Assembly: GCF_009765825.1 (NCBI RefSeq)
Contig: NZ_LMUR01000018.1
Location: 1,908,208 to 1,972,207, forward strand
Length of the DNA: 64,000 nt
Origin: Granulicella sp. L60
Lineage (GTDB): Bacteria > Acidobacteriota > Terriglobia > Terriglobales > Acidobacteriaceae
Direction of reading: 5' to 3'
The notes beneath the pieces were generated by a model. That model did no database searches, had not been told where the DNA came from, and saw only the letters and a list, made by a program, of their open reading frames with translations. The position numbers and the translations under genes were made by a program. Positions 28,838-37,353 of the stretch are shown here, piece after piece (within the stretch, counting starts at the first letter, position 1; each line of letters starts with the position of its first letter).

Positions 28838-29497
28838 ATGGTTCGTGATGGGTTCTTCTATGCCTTAGGGCTCGGGGTTGTTGCGGCGGCACTTTGGTAT
28901 CTGAGTATGCCATTGTGGCTGGTGGCGTTGCCGATTGTGTTGGCGATATTTTTTCTGTGGTTCTTCCGCGATCCAAACCGGGTGATTCCGCAGGGTGTGG
29001 GTGAGATCGTTTCGCCTGGCGATGGGGTGGTGACCGAGGCGGAGTGGATTGAGACGATCGGCGGCAGCAGGCTGCGGTTGAGCATCTTTCTTAACGTCTT
29101 CGATGTGCATGTAAACCGCTCGCCGGTGGCAGGTACGGTGACCGTATGCGAGTTGCGCAAGGGGCAGTTCATGAATGCAATGAACGCTGAATCTGTGCTG
29201 AACAACGAGCAGACGCTGATTACGATCGATGCTGGCGGGTATGAGGTGAGCTTCAAGCAGATCGCGGGATTGTTGGCGCGACGTATTGTCTGCAATTTGA
29301 AAGTTGGCGACCGGGTGGAGCGCGGGCAGCGTATGGGACTGATTAAATTTGGCTCGCGCGTTGATGTGTTGATCCCGGCTGCGGCGAATCTGAAGGTGAA
29401 GACGGGAGCCAGAGTGAAGGGCGGGTCGACTGTGATTGCTGTGCTGCCGGAGGGTTCTCTTAAGACGGCGCAAGTTGCATCGGCAGTGGTGGCCTGA
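28838..29497 (+). CDS. psd: Phosphatidylserine decarboxylase (short, archaeal-type)
   Basis: Makes phosphatidylethanolamine from phosphatidylserine. 219 residues. Two membrane helices at the N-terminus (FFYALGLGVVAAALWYLSM, LVALPIVLAIFFLWFF), then FRDPNRVIP, VSPGDGVVTE, NVFDVHVNRSPVAG and LKVGDRVERGQRMGLIKFGSRVDV. The Gly-Ser pair in FGSRVD is the self-cleavage site whose Ser becomes the pyruvoyl group. Overlaps pssA by one base (TGATG), so the two enzymes of consecutive steps are coupled. Start at 28,838 fits the family; 28,811 is an alternative. Confidence 0.95.
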   Translation: MVRDGFFYALGLGVVAAALWYLSMPLWLVALPIVLAIFFLWFFRDPNRVIPQGVGEIVSPGDGVVTEAEWIETIGGSRLRLSIFLNVFDVHVNRSPVAGTVTVCELRKGQFMNAMNAESVLNNEQTLITIDAGGYEVSFKQIAGLLARRIVCNLKVGDRVERGQRMGLIKFGSRVDVLIPAAANLKVKTGARVKGGSTVIAVLPEGSLKTAQVASAVVA

Positions 29498-30363
29498 TGA
29501 CCGGCGAGACGAGTACGCTTGCGGGCGCTAGCGAAGAGGGACGGGGAAAGCGCCGTCCGAGTCGCGGGATGTATCTGCTGCCGTCGCTGTTTACGGCAGG
29601 CAATATGGCGGCGGGATACTACGCGATCACGCAGACGATCCAAGGATCGGTGGCAGATCAGAGCTACTTTGATCGGGCAGCGCTCGCGATTGGGATTGCA
29701 GTGTTGTTTGATGGGCTCGATGGAATCATCGCGCGGATGACGAATACGACGAGCGATTTTGGCAAAGAGCTGGATTCGCTTGCGGATGTAATTACGTTTG
29801 GCGTTGCGCCGAGCTTGCTGGCTTATGTCTGGGGATTCCGCATGCTGCCGTTGATGGCGCATCCGCAGGCGCGGGAGCAGATCGTACATATAGGTGTGTT
29901 CGTCTGCTTTATCTTTTTGATCTGCGGCGCGAGCAGGCTGGCTAGATTCAATATCAGTATTAATCCGCAACCACGTAATCCGGGGCGGCCAGGTAAGAAG
30001 TATTTTGTGGGAATGCCGATACCTGCGGGTGCAGGAGTTATCAGTTCGGTGATTCACTTTCAGAGGGGCTCACCGATTGATCGCCCTTGGATTGCGGTGG
30101 TGTGGTTGTGTCTGCTGGTGGTCACGAGTTTTCTGATGGTGAGCAACTGGCGCTTCTGGAGTGCGAAGGAGATTACGGTTGGCAATCGGCATCCGTTCCA
30201 GTTGGTCGCGGTGATCGCAGCGATTGGCGCGCTGATTGTGCTGTATTCCGAGTACATGCTAATCATCCTGGCGATGGCGTATCTGGTGTCGGGAGTCGTG
30301 GCACGGCTGGCGTATTCGTGGAGTAGGGACCGGCGGCACTCAGTAGTTGCGGGACCGCGATAG
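29497..30363 (+). CDS. pssA: CDP-diacylglycerol-serine O-phosphatidyltransferase
   Basis: Makes phosphatidylserine, the substrate of Psd. 288 residues, slightly long for the type II (Bacillus-like) enzyme. The CDP-alcohol phosphotransferase motif is clear: FDGLDGIIARMTNTTSDFGKELDSLADVITFG (D-G-x2-A-R-x8-G-x3-D-x3-D: DGLDGIIARMT then FGKELDSLADV). About six to eight membrane helices follow. Translationally coupled to psd. A charged 25-residue head precedes the first helix. Confidence 0.95.
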   Translation: MTGETSTLAGASEEGRGKRRPSRGMYLLPSLFTAGNMAAGYYAITQTIQGSVADQSYFDRAALAIGIAVLFDGLDGIIARMTNTTSDFGKELDSLADVITFGVAPSLLAYVWGFRMLPLMAHPQAREQIVHIGVFVCFIFLICGASRLARFNISINPQPRNPGRPGKKYFVGMPIPAGAGVISSVIHFQRGSPIDRPWIAVVWLCLLVVTSFLMVSNWRFWSAKEITVGNRHPFQLVAVIAAIGALIVLYSEYMLIILAMAYLVSGVVARLAYSWSRDRRHSVVAGPR

Positions 30364-30390
30364 CGGATTGCTTCAGAGAGAAGATATTGG

Positions 30391-31446
30391 ATGGAGAGCA
30401 AAATGTATCGAATAGGAATCGTCGGCGCGTCGTCGCTTGCTGGGAAGGAGTTAAGCGAGGAACTGGGCGAGTCATTGCTTGGAGCGTCGGACTTTGTGCT
30501 TCTCGACGAAGAAGAGGCTGCAGGGCAGATAACTACAGCTGCGGATGAGGTCTCATTTATCCAGCGTCTGGAGGCGTCGTCGTTTGAACGGATGGACTTC
30601 GTTTTTTTTGCGGGCGCAGATGCGGTGACGAAGAAACACTGGCAGAGCGCACGACGAGCAGGGGCAAGTATTGTCGATCTGACATACGCGTTGGAAGATG
30701 AAAAGGATGTGTTGGTGCGGGCACCGTGGGTGGCGGAGGTGCTTGCAGAGAAGAGTATTCATCGCGCAGTAGAACCGGATCTGAAGACGCCTGCGGTGGT
30801 GGCGGCACATCCAGTTGCGCTTATGCTTGCGTTGATTGCGGCGAGGCTGCAAGCGAAGATGCCATTGGCTGGCATTGCGGCTACGGTGATGGAGCCAGCC
30901 TCGGAATACGGCCGCGAGGCGATGGATGAACTGCATCAGCAGACGGTGAACTTGCTGTCCTTTCAGGCTCTGCCTCGCGAGCAATATGATGCGCAGGTCA
31001 CTTTCAATCTATTGCCGGCATTGGGCGAGGCGGCGAAGGTGAATTTGAAGGCGACCGGGCAACGCATACGTAGGCACTACGTCGGATTGGCTGAGGGATC
31101 GCTTCCTGCGTTGGCTTTGCAGATGGTGCAGGCGCCGGTATTTCATGGATATGCAGTATCGTTATTAATCGACTTTGACAAGCCTGCCACTATGACCGAG
31201 GTGGAGGCAGCGTTATCCGGAGAGCATATGGATGTGGTGAGCGGGGAGTCTGACCCGCCGAGCAATCTCAGTGCGGCGGGGCAGGAGGACATCATGGTGC
31301 GGGTGACTGAAGCGACTGGTGACGGGAAGGCTGGCACACGTTTCTGGTTGTGGATAGCGTCTGATAATTTAAAACTCGCAGCGCTGAACGCGGTCGCTTG
31401 TGCCACAGAGCTGCGCCGGCTGCGACCACAGGGGAAGGTTCAGTAG
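30391..31446 (+). CDS. USG-1-type aspartate-semialdehyde dehydrogenase paralogue lacking the catalytic Cys
   Basis: 351 residues. N-terminal Rossmann start RIGIVGASSLAGKELSEEL and C-terminal dimerisation domain (ATVMEPASEYGREAMDELHQ, FNLLPALGEAAK) align with ASADH. Where active enzymes have N-P-N-C-S-T, this protein has AAHPVALML, so the nucleophilic Cys is Ala. E. coli usg and Pseudomonas USG-1 share this loss. It may be a structural partner or a regulatory relic. It lies after pssA in the same direction with 27 bp between and may be co-transcribed. Confidence 0.82.
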   Translation: MESKMYRIGIVGASSLAGKELSEELGESLLGASDFVLLDEEEAAGQITTAADEVSFIQRLEASSFERMDFVFFAGADAVTKKHWQSARRAGASIVDLTYALEDEKDVLVRAPWVAEVLAEKSIHRAVEPDLKTPAVVAAHPVALMLALIAARLQAKMPLAGIAATVMEPASEYGREAMDELHQQTVNLLSFQALPREQYDAQVTFNLLPALGEAAKVNLKATGQRIRRHYVGLAEGSLPALALQMVQAPVFHGYAVSLLIDFDKPATMTEVEAALSGEHMDVVSGESDPPSNLSAAGQEDIMVRVTEATGDGKAGTRFWLWIASDNLKLAALNAVACATELRRLRPQGKVQ

Positions 31447-31611
31447 GAGCTGGCCAAGGTGGATCGTGGCCTGCATTTGTCTCTTGTGAGTCGGAACTTT
31501 TAATCTTATGTTGGCGACAAGATGCGCACCGTGTAGCGCATGGCATTGGGTGAGCGTGCGGATATCTTTCTCAGTAGCTGTATAAACCTTCAATCGTTTT
31601 TATAAGGTGCG

Positions 31612-32523
31612 ATGAAAAAAACAGAGATACGAATTGGAATTGATCTTGGCGGGACGAAGATCGAGGCACTTGCTATCGACGACCAGGGTGGCGAGCTAGC
31701 GCGGCATCGCATTCCCACCCCGCAGAATGACTACGAGGCGACCATCCAGGCGATGGTCGGTCTGGTGCATCGTCTGGAGCAGGAGACGGGCAAGGTTGGA
31801 AGTGTCGGCGCAGGGATTCCGGGAAGTATCTCTGGAGTGACCGGGCTGGTAAAGAACTCGAACTCTACGTGGTTGAATGGACGCCCACTCGACCGTGACC
31901 TGACGAGTGCGTTGCATCGCGAGGTACGGATCGCAAATGACGCGAATTGTCTTGCGGTTTCGGAGGCCACGGATGGAGCGGCGGCAGGCAAGCATGTTGT
32001 GTACGGTTTGATTTTGGGAACGGGATGCGGGGGTGGGGTGGCCATCGATAGTCGTGTCCATACCGGGCCGAACAGCGTCGCAGGAGAATGGGGACATAAT
32101 CCGCTGCCTTGGCCGAAGCCGGAGGAAACCCCCGGTCCGGCATGCTACTGCGGTAAGTATGGGTGCATGGAGAAGTGGGTATCGGGTACAGGGATAGCGT
32201 TGGACTACAAAAATGTGACGGGTAGAACGTTGACGACGCGTGAAATTGTCGTGGAGTTCGAAAGAGGAGAGCAGGAGGCGACAGCGTGTATCAGACGATT
32301 TGAGGATCGCTTGGCGCGTGGGCTTGCGCAGGTGATCAATACGCTGGATCCCGACATGATCGTGATTGGGGGAGGCGTCTCCGGGGTGCAGTCTATCTAC
32401 GAGTCTCTTCCTAAAAAATTGCCACTTTACGTGTTCGGGGGCGAGTTCTCAACGCCTATCCAGCCCGCTAGGTATGGAGATTCGAGTGGGGTGCGCGGGG
32501 CAGCGTGGCTTTGGCCAAGCTAA
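31612..32523 (+). CDS. mak: Fructokinase, ROK family (Mak/YajF type)
   Basis: Phosphorylates fructose (also mannose in E. coli Mak) with ATP. 303 residues. RIGIDLGGTKIEALAIDD is the ROK phosphate-1 loop; GAGIPGSISGVTGLVKNSNS, WLNGRPLDRDL and IANDANCLAVSEATDGAAAG closely follow E. coli Mak; AGEWGHNPLPW and CYCGKYGCMEKWVSGTG give the ROK zinc-site motif (C-x-C-G-x2-G-C-x-E). The end GDSSGVRGAAWLWPS is nearly identical to Mak. Start at ATG with AAGGTG before it. Confidence 0.95.
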   Translation: MKKTEIRIGIDLGGTKIEALAIDDQGGELARHRIPTPQNDYEATIQAMVGLVHRLEQETGKVGSVGAGIPGSISGVTGLVKNSNSTWLNGRPLDRDLTSALHREVRIANDANCLAVSEATDGAAAGKHVVYGLILGTGCGGGVAIDSRVHTGPNSVAGEWGHNPLPWPKPEETPGPACYCGKYGCMEKWVSGTGIALDYKNVTGRTLTTREIVVEFERGEQEATACIRRFEDRLARGLAQVINTLDPDMIVIGGGVSGVQSIYESLPKKLPLYVFGGEFSTPIQPARYGDSSGVRGAAWLWPS

Positions 32524-32639
32524 AGACAATGAGATTGATGGCGACAAACAGCATGGGGATAGGATCGGCGGGAAGACACTTGGCGAGCCCTACTTTTGAA
32601 GATGGATTGGGTGCTTGTCATGCGATACTTAACGGAGTA

Positions 32640-32726
32640 GCCGGGATGGCGGAACTGGCAGACGCAGCGGACTCAAAATCCGCCGAGGGCAACCTCATGG
32701 GGGTTCGATTCCCCCTCCCGGCACCA
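32640..32726 (+). tRNA. tRNA-Leu (anticodon CAA)
   Basis: 87 nt with encoded CCA. The acceptor arms GCCGGGA (32,640-32,646) and TCCCGGC (32,716-32,722) pair perfectly. The anticodon stem GCGGA/TCCGC holds loop CTCAAAA, giving anticodon CAA (reads UUG). A long variable arm (CGAGGGCAACCTCATG) and the GGTTCGATTCC T-arm fit Leu. An integrase gene starts 128 bp downstream, so this gene is the likely attachment site of the island. Confidence 0.96.
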
Positions 32727-32762
32727 ATACAACATGTTGATAATGAATAGGTTACAAAGACC

Positions 32763-32788
32763 AAGCCTCTCACTTTGAGAGGCTTTTT
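32763..32788 (+). terminator. Intrinsic terminator after tRNA-Leu
   Basis: Stem AAGCCTCTCA/TGAGAGGCTT (10 bp perfect) with loop CTT, followed by TTT. It ends the tRNA transcript and isolates the integrase gene from it. Confidence 0.92.
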
Positions 32789-32854
32789 CATGTCCAAATT
32801 GTGCAGGTGATACTTCTGGTGATACTTTGCTACCTTGTTGTCAGAGGGCTCGTT

Positions 32855-33865
32855 ATGCCGAGAAAAGACGAGAAGAAGGTACGAGGCGTTTGGGAACGTG
32901 AACCTGGAAGCAAGATCTACTGGATTCGTTATCGCGTCGATGGGGTTCTAAAGCGCGAGAAGGTTGGAACCAAGAAAGCCGCTGGCGACCTCCTCATAAA
33001 GCGCAAGAACGAAATCCGCGAAGGGATCAAGATGCCGGAGAACATGCGGCATACTTCGATTCGCTTCAAGGCGCTTTGCGACGACATTCTCGTTTTCAGC
33101 AAGAAGCATCATCGCGATTTCCGCAGCGTCGAGATCAGAGTCAAGAAGATCGTGGAGGCCTTCGGCGACACACCAGTCGACAAGATCAAGCCTGCCGACA
33201 TTGATGCCTGGCTAACCCGGGCCACGAAGACGCCCGCGACCTCAAACCGCTACCGCGCATTATTCTCGCTCATATTTAGGGAGGCTCTGAGGAATGGCAA
33301 GGTCGCTAGTAACCCGGCCCGACTCGTTCGTCAGCGCGCCGAGAACAATGGGCGCATTCGCTTCCTGACCGAGGCAGAAGAAACCAATCTTCGTGCTGCC
33401 ATCCGAGAACGATTCCCTGAACATGAGGCGGAACTAAGCATCTCGCTCGGCACGGGGATGCGACTTTCGGAGCAATACACGCTCGCGTGGAAGAACATCG
33501 ACTTCGAGCGTCGAGAGATCAATCTTGATCGAACGAAGAACGGCTCTCCGCGCATGATTCCCATGAACGATGCTGTCATGAAGGCGATGGAGGAGTTTGC
33601 TCGCCGATCGAAGTCCACGAGCCGGGATGCTCTGGTGTTCCCGATCAAGAATCCGAAGGACTGGTTTAAGCCCGCGATGGAGGACGCCAAGATCGTGAAC
33701 TACCGATGGCACGACAACCGGCACACGTTCTGCTCCCGCTTAGCGATGCGCGGCGAGAACCTGAAGGTAATTCAACAACTCGCAGGACACAAAACAATCC
33801 AGATGAGCGCGAGATACGCGCATTTGGGGGAGAAGTCTCTTCATGCGGCCGTTAGTGGCTTGTGA
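32855..33865 (+). CDS. Tyrosine-type site-specific integrase
   Basis: 336 residues from ATG 32,855; an in-frame hydrophobic leader back to 32,801 would overlap the region after the terminator and does not look like integrase. An arm-binding/core region (SKIYWIRYRVDGVLKREKVG, DKIKPADIDAWLTRATKTPATSNRYRALFSLIFREALRNG) precedes the catalytic domain. Active-site residues are visible: Arg in GTGMRLSEQYTLAWKNID, His-x-x-Arg in HDNRHTFCSRL (HxxR), His in LAGHKTIQ, and Tyr in MSARYAHLGE. It lies directly by tRNA-Leu in the same direction and should integrate/excise the element. Confidence 0.94.
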   Translation: MPRKDEKKVRGVWEREPGSKIYWIRYRVDGVLKREKVGTKKAAGDLLIKRKNEIREGIKMPENMRHTSIRFKALCDDILVFSKKHHRDFRSVEIRVKKIVEAFGDTPVDKIKPADIDAWLTRATKTPATSNRYRALFSLIFREALRNGKVASNPARLVRQRAENNGRIRFLTEAEETNLRAAIRERFPEHEAELSISLGTGMRLSEQYTLAWKNIDFERREINLDRTKNGSPRMIPMNDAVMKAMEEFARRSKSTSRDALVFPIKNPKDWFKPAMEDAKIVNYRWHDNRHTFCSRLAMRGENLKVIQQLAGHKTIQMSARYAHLGEKSLHAAVSGL

Positions 33866-33954
33866 CGGCGGGTTCTGGCGTACCAAATTCCGACCGCGGC
33901 CCGCCGTGTAACGAGCAATAAAAAGCATGATGCCAGGCGTCTAGGTCCGCGATA

Positions 33955-34281
33955 ATGCTTGTTATGGGAAGAACGACACCATCACTCCTTCCGAGAGTCT
34001 CCCGATTGCTCGGCGATTTCGGAGTTCGTCTAAAGCTTGCACGCCTTCGACGTAAATACTCAGCGGAGATTGTTGCGCAACGCGCAGGAATCAGTCTGCG
34101 CACTTTTTCTAAAGCTGAGCGGGGAGATCCCGCCGTTGCGTTGGGAGTCTATGTTCGGATCATGCAAGCATTGCGATTGGAAGGGGATCTCACACTTCTG
34201 GCAAAGGACGACGAACTTGGTCGAAAGCTACAGGACGCGGAAATCGTCGCCAAACTGAGGGCGCCCAAACGATCTCAGTAG
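33955..34281 (+). CDS. XRE-family HTH protein, HipB-like antitoxin without partner
   Basis: 108 residues. HTH from about residue 23 (FGVRLKLARLRRKYSAEIVAQRAGISLRTFSKAERGDPAVALG), then the trailing helices with IMQALRLEGDLTLLAKDDELGRKLQDAE, which is typical of HipB-like antitoxins that sit before a HipA kinase gene (pieces shorter than 20 residues: AQRAGISLRTFSKAERGD, LAKDDELGRKLQDAE). No hipA-like gene follows; the next gene is a histidine kinase on the other strand. It may control the integrase region or be left over from a lost toxin pair. Confidence 0.8.
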   Translation: MLVMGRTTPSLLPRVSRLLGDFGVRLKLARLRRKYSAEIVAQRAGISLRTFSKAERGDPAVALGVYVRIMQALRLEGDLTLLAKDDELGRKLQDAEIVAKLRAPKRSQ

Positions 34282-34341
34282 AAAACGCTGCGGTCTATTC
34301 TTTGGTGTCTCATAGACGTGCATCTCATTGCCGAGGAGACT

Positions 34342-34372
34342 ACTGACGATAAGCCGACTTCGCGGTACTAAT
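34342..34372. repeat. Short dispersed palindromic repeat
   Basis: ACTGACGATAAGCCGACTTC then GCGGTACTAAT. Matches the right half of the 39,201-39,268 copy with a few changes. Lies between the HTH gene and the end of the GAF kinase gene. Confidence 0.5.
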
Positions 34373-34414
34373 AACGGCACAGCTGTCTGGGTACAGAGTT
34401 GCGTATTTCCAGTA

Positions 34415-35671
34415 CTAACTGGGGACTGACCTCAGGATATCCGTCGCGTTCTGAGTTCTTGGGAATGTCTCGAACGGGAGAAAAAGCGTCACCACAGTTC
34501 CGCACGCCAAGCCTTGAGAGCTCTTTATCGAAATCGTTCCTTGATGCCGATGCATAATATCGGCGCTTATCCAGAGGCCGAGGCCGTTTCCCCCGATGCC
34601 TTTTGTCGTGTAAAACGCTTCGAACATGTGGCGTTCAGTTTCGCGGCTCATCCCGTGTCCAGTATCCGCGATGGTTAGCGCCAACCCCTTGCGCCCTGTG
34701 GTCCACTCGGTGGCCTCACGGCTTCGGACGATCAGGCGACCGCCGAGCGGCATGGAATCGATCGCGTTTGAGACAACATTGCTCAAAACCTGACGAATGT
34801 CTCCTTCAAAACACTGAACCGGTTCGTTCGCCCGCTTCCGCTTCTCTACTAGAATTCCAGAATTACGCAGTTTCGCTTCGTAGAGGTCCAAAGTGGCCGA
34901 AAACAAACTGAGGCAGGTAATGGCTTGCGGAAAGGACGTCTGTCTGTGGAAGCGTAGCGTGTGCTTAGTAATTGTGGAAATCCGTCGAAGTTCCTTCTCG
35001 GCCTGCTCCAACCAATCAATTGAATCCGAGTCGACGGCTTTCTGACGAGTCAGAAACAGGAGATTCGTTACTGCTTCGAGAGGGTTATTGATCTCGTGCG
35101 CCATGCTGGAGGCAAGGCGGCCGACTGCGGCAATCTTTTCACTCTGCATCAGCGCGGCAGCCGTTCGTTCCTGCTCTGCCAACTTCAGTCTCAACTGGAG
35201 AAGAGACATGACCTGCCGCGATAAGGATGTGAGAGCGGCAATCTGAGCGGGGTCCAGGGCCCGCGGCTTGTTATCGAAGACACAAACCGTACCGAGAATA
35301 TGCCCATTTGGCGCTACCAAGGGCGCGCCGGCATAGAACCGAATCTGTGGCCCACCGACAACGAAAGGATTTTCGGCGAAACGATCGTCGAGGAGTGTGT
35401 CCTCGACGATCATCAACCCCGGTTGAAGGACGGCGCACGCGCAAAAACCATCTGCGCGACCCGTCTCGTGGGTGCCAAAACCCACCTCCGACTTGAACCA
35501 CTGACGGTCTTCATCAACGAAGGTGATGGTGGAATAGGGCGTGGAGCAAATGTATGACGCAAGCGCAGTCACGTCTTCATATCCCGGTTCGGGAGGCGTG
35601 TCGAGAATTGCGTAGGAGTGAAGGGTAGCTACTCGCCCGACATCGTGTTCTGGGATTGGTGCGGAGTACAT
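34415..35671 (-). CDS. Soluble GAF-domain histidine kinase
   Basis: 418 residues with no membrane helix. GAF domain about residues 15-160 (LDTPPEPGYEDVTALASYIC at the start, FVDEDRQWFKSEVGF, HILGTVCVFDNKPRALD), the type often found in cyanobacterial and acidobacterial kinases. HisKA with His192 (SMAHEINNPLEAVTNLLFL), HATPase with DIRQVLSNVVSNAIDSMP, IADTGHGMS, MFEAFYTTK and GNGLGLWIS. No response regulator is adjacent. It shares the NNPLEAVTNL box with the kinase at 35,993 and the chromosomal one at 11,500. Confidence 0.92.
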   Translation of the reverse strand: MYSAPIPEHDVGRVATLHSYAILDTPPEPGYEDVTALASYICSTPYSTITFVDEDRQWFKSEVGFGTHETGRADGFCACAVLQPGLMIVEDTLLDDRFAENPFVVGGPQIRFYAGAPLVAPNGHILGTVCVFDNKPRALDPAQIAALTSLSRQVMSLLQLRLKLAEQERTAAALMQSEKIAAVGRLASSMAHEINNPLEAVTNLLFLTRQKAVDSDSIDWLEQAEKELRRISTITKHTLRFHRQTSFPQAITCLSLFSATLDLYEAKLRNSGILVEKRKRANEPVQCFEGDIRQVLSNVVSNAIDSMPLGGRLIVRSREATEWTTGRKGLALTIADTGHGMSRETERHMFEAFYTTKGIGGNGLGLWISADIMHRHQGTISIKSSQGLACGTVVTLFLPFETFPRTQNATDILRSVPS

Positions 35672-35992
35672 GGACCCTCACAGGATGAGTTCTCATTAGA
35701 ACAGGTTTGTGCGAAAGCCTCGCTCGGGCAATGAGCTCGGATACCTACTCCCGGAGCGCCAGAACGCAACGTTCCTCATGTCTCAGGCATGCCTGCCGAC
35801 GGATTTCACAGCGGTTTTCTCACAATGTGGGGATTGCCCAAACCCCGGCAGCGCCTTGTTGTCGATGGAAACTGAAATTCGACAAATTGACGGGCTAAAG
35901 CGAATGCGAGCGACCACTTGAGAGCCCACCCACCATCTCCTCGGTTTGTACATCAAACGATTTGAGGGGACGAAACAGCCGGAACCCGGCTA
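35672..35992. other. Spacer between two divergent kinase genes
   Basis: 321 bp. Short open frames (for example from 35,777) have no ribosome site and no recognisable product. A GAGGGGA at 35,964 is too far from either start to count as the ribosome site of the kinase at 35,993. I see nothing else in it. Confidence 0.4.
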
Positions 35993-36754
35993 ATGGGCTT
36001 AGGAATTGTGAACCTAATGGAAAATATCGTACCCAGCTTAGAGGAGAGACTCGACAAGGCTGAAAAGGCACTTGAGCGCAGTGAACGCATGGCTGTGGCT
36101 AGCCGCTATGCTAGTGCCATCATGCATGAGGTCAACAACCCTCTTGAGGCCATTACAAATCTCATCTACCTAACCAAGCTTGAGAGACACGATCCGCAGC
36201 AAGTTTTGGACAACATGACCGTGGTCGAAGAGCAGCTAAAATCCTTGGGTAAAGTGACGAGCAAAGCTCTCACGTTTCATCGCGAACAGTCTGAGGCAAA
36301 AGATCACGACCTGGTCGAAATCGCAGAAACCGCCTTGAAGCTTCATAGCGACAGACTATCTCGGCATGGCATATCTGTGACGCGGAGATACCGTGGACCG
36401 GCGATGGCCTTTGTCTTCGGCAGCGAAATACTGCAAGTTGTCTCCAATCTGCTCTTGAACGCAGCAGAAGTTTTGGAACGAGGACAAGGGAGAATCTGTG
36501 TGAGCGTTAAGTCTTGTCCCAACAGCATGCACATGACCATCACGGACAATGGGCCGGGTATTCCGGATCGTTTCGCTACCCGACTCTTTGAGCCGTATCT
36601 CACAAGCAAAGTGTCAGGGACTGGATTGGGGCTGTGGCTTTCGAGCAGAATTATCGAAAAACATCGTGACACTTTACGATTCCGGACTTCCCGGCGCGAA
36701 GGAAAGACAGGGACTACTTTTCGTATCAGTCTGCCGCTCGCGACGAAGGCCTAG
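35993..36754 (+). CDS. Minimal soluble histidine kinase (no sensor domain)
   Basis: 253 residues. An N-terminal coiled coil (LEERLDKAEKALERSERMAV) leads straight into HisKA (IMHEVNNPLEAITNLIYLT; His45 if started at 35,993) and HATPase_c (ILQVVSNLLLNAAEVLER, ITDNGPGIP, LFEPYLTSK, GTGLGLWLS). There is no PAS, GAF or membrane segment, so its signal must come from a partner through the coiled coil. A start at 36,017 would remove eight residues; neither ATG has a strong ribosome site. No response regulator gene nearby. Confidence 0.88.
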   Translation: MGLGIVNLMENIVPSLEERLDKAEKALERSERMAVASRYASAIMHEVNNPLEAITNLIYLTKLERHDPQQVLDNMTVVEEQLKSLGKVTSKALTFHREQSEAKDHDLVEIAETALKLHSDRLSRHGISVTRRYRGPAMAFVFGSEILQVVSNLLLNAAEVLERGQGRICVSVKSCPNSMHMTITDNGPGIPDRFATRLFEPYLTSKVSGTGLGLWLSSRIIEKHRDTLRFRTSRREGKTGTTFRISLPLATKA

Positions 36755-36789
36755 TCCTTCGTCCTCTCCGGAGCTTCGGATAGGTAACG

Positions 36790-36848
36790 GGAAACGCTCT
36801 TCTCGTTAACAGTGGATCGCTTCCGATAAGCCGACTTATGAGGACTTA
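36790..36848. repeat. Short dispersed palindromic repeat
   Basis: Aligns along its length with 39,201-39,268: GAAACGCTCTTCTCGTTAAC, then AGTGGATCGCTTCCGATAAG, then CCGACTTATGAGGACTTA. More diverged than the 39,201 copy. Intergenic between the minimal kinase and marR. Confidence 0.55.
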
Positions 36849-36881
36849 CCACAAGAATGGGTTCGTTCAGCGACGTCAATC

Positions 36882-37331
36882 CTAAAGCTCCTCTTCCTCG
36901 TCAGCGAGAAGGTTGCTCACTCTCACGATGGTCTCAACCTGTTGCTTGCTGAGCCGCGAAAGCAGATTACGCCGGACTGATTCTGCGTGGACCGGCCGCG
37001 CTGCATCGAGTTTTGCCCTGCCTTGTTTCGTCAGAACGATGAAGACAACTCGCGCCACGGCTTCACGTCGCCCAATCAATTCCCGATCCTGCATTCGCGT
37101 CAGATGATGTGAGAGGCGGCTTTTGTCCCAGCCCAGCGACTCCGCTAGCGCCTGCTGTCGCATCTCGCCCTGACCTAGATCGGCCAGACGAGACAGAACT
37201 CCGAAGTCCGGCCCCGACAGACCGGTGCCTGCTGCAATGTCGCGTCCTACTCTCTCCATCACGTCTTCACCCATCAACTTGAATGCGTGCCAGATGCGAA
37301 GCTCCTGTGGTGAAAGCGGTTTCGTGGACAT
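36882..37331 (-). CDS. MarR-family transcriptional regulator
   Basis: 149 residues, the normal MarR length. Winged helix core: GLSGPDFGVLSRLADLGQGE, RQQALAESLGWDKSRLSHHL (recognition helix) and RRGREAVARVVFIVLT-type wing (read as ELIGRREAVARVVFIVLTKQG). It is divergent from an SDR gene, and two GGTTGACATGACAAC palindromes stand between them. MarR dimers bind such sites and release on ligand, so this protein most likely represses the SDR gene and itself. Confidence 0.9.
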   Translation of the reverse strand: MSTKPLSPQELRIWHAFKLMGEDVMERVGRDIAAGTGLSGPDFGVLSRLADLGQGEMRQQALAESLGWDKSRLSHHLTRMQDRELIGRREAVARVVFIVLTKQGRAKLDAARPVHAESVRRNLLSRLSKQQVETIVRVSNLLADEEEEL

Positions 37332-37353
37332 AGTGACAGGCTAGCAGCGGATG

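Noticed and set aside
35709..35921. 70-codon frame between the kinase genes
   Set aside because: No ribosome site, overlapping alternative frame of similar length, no recognisable product.
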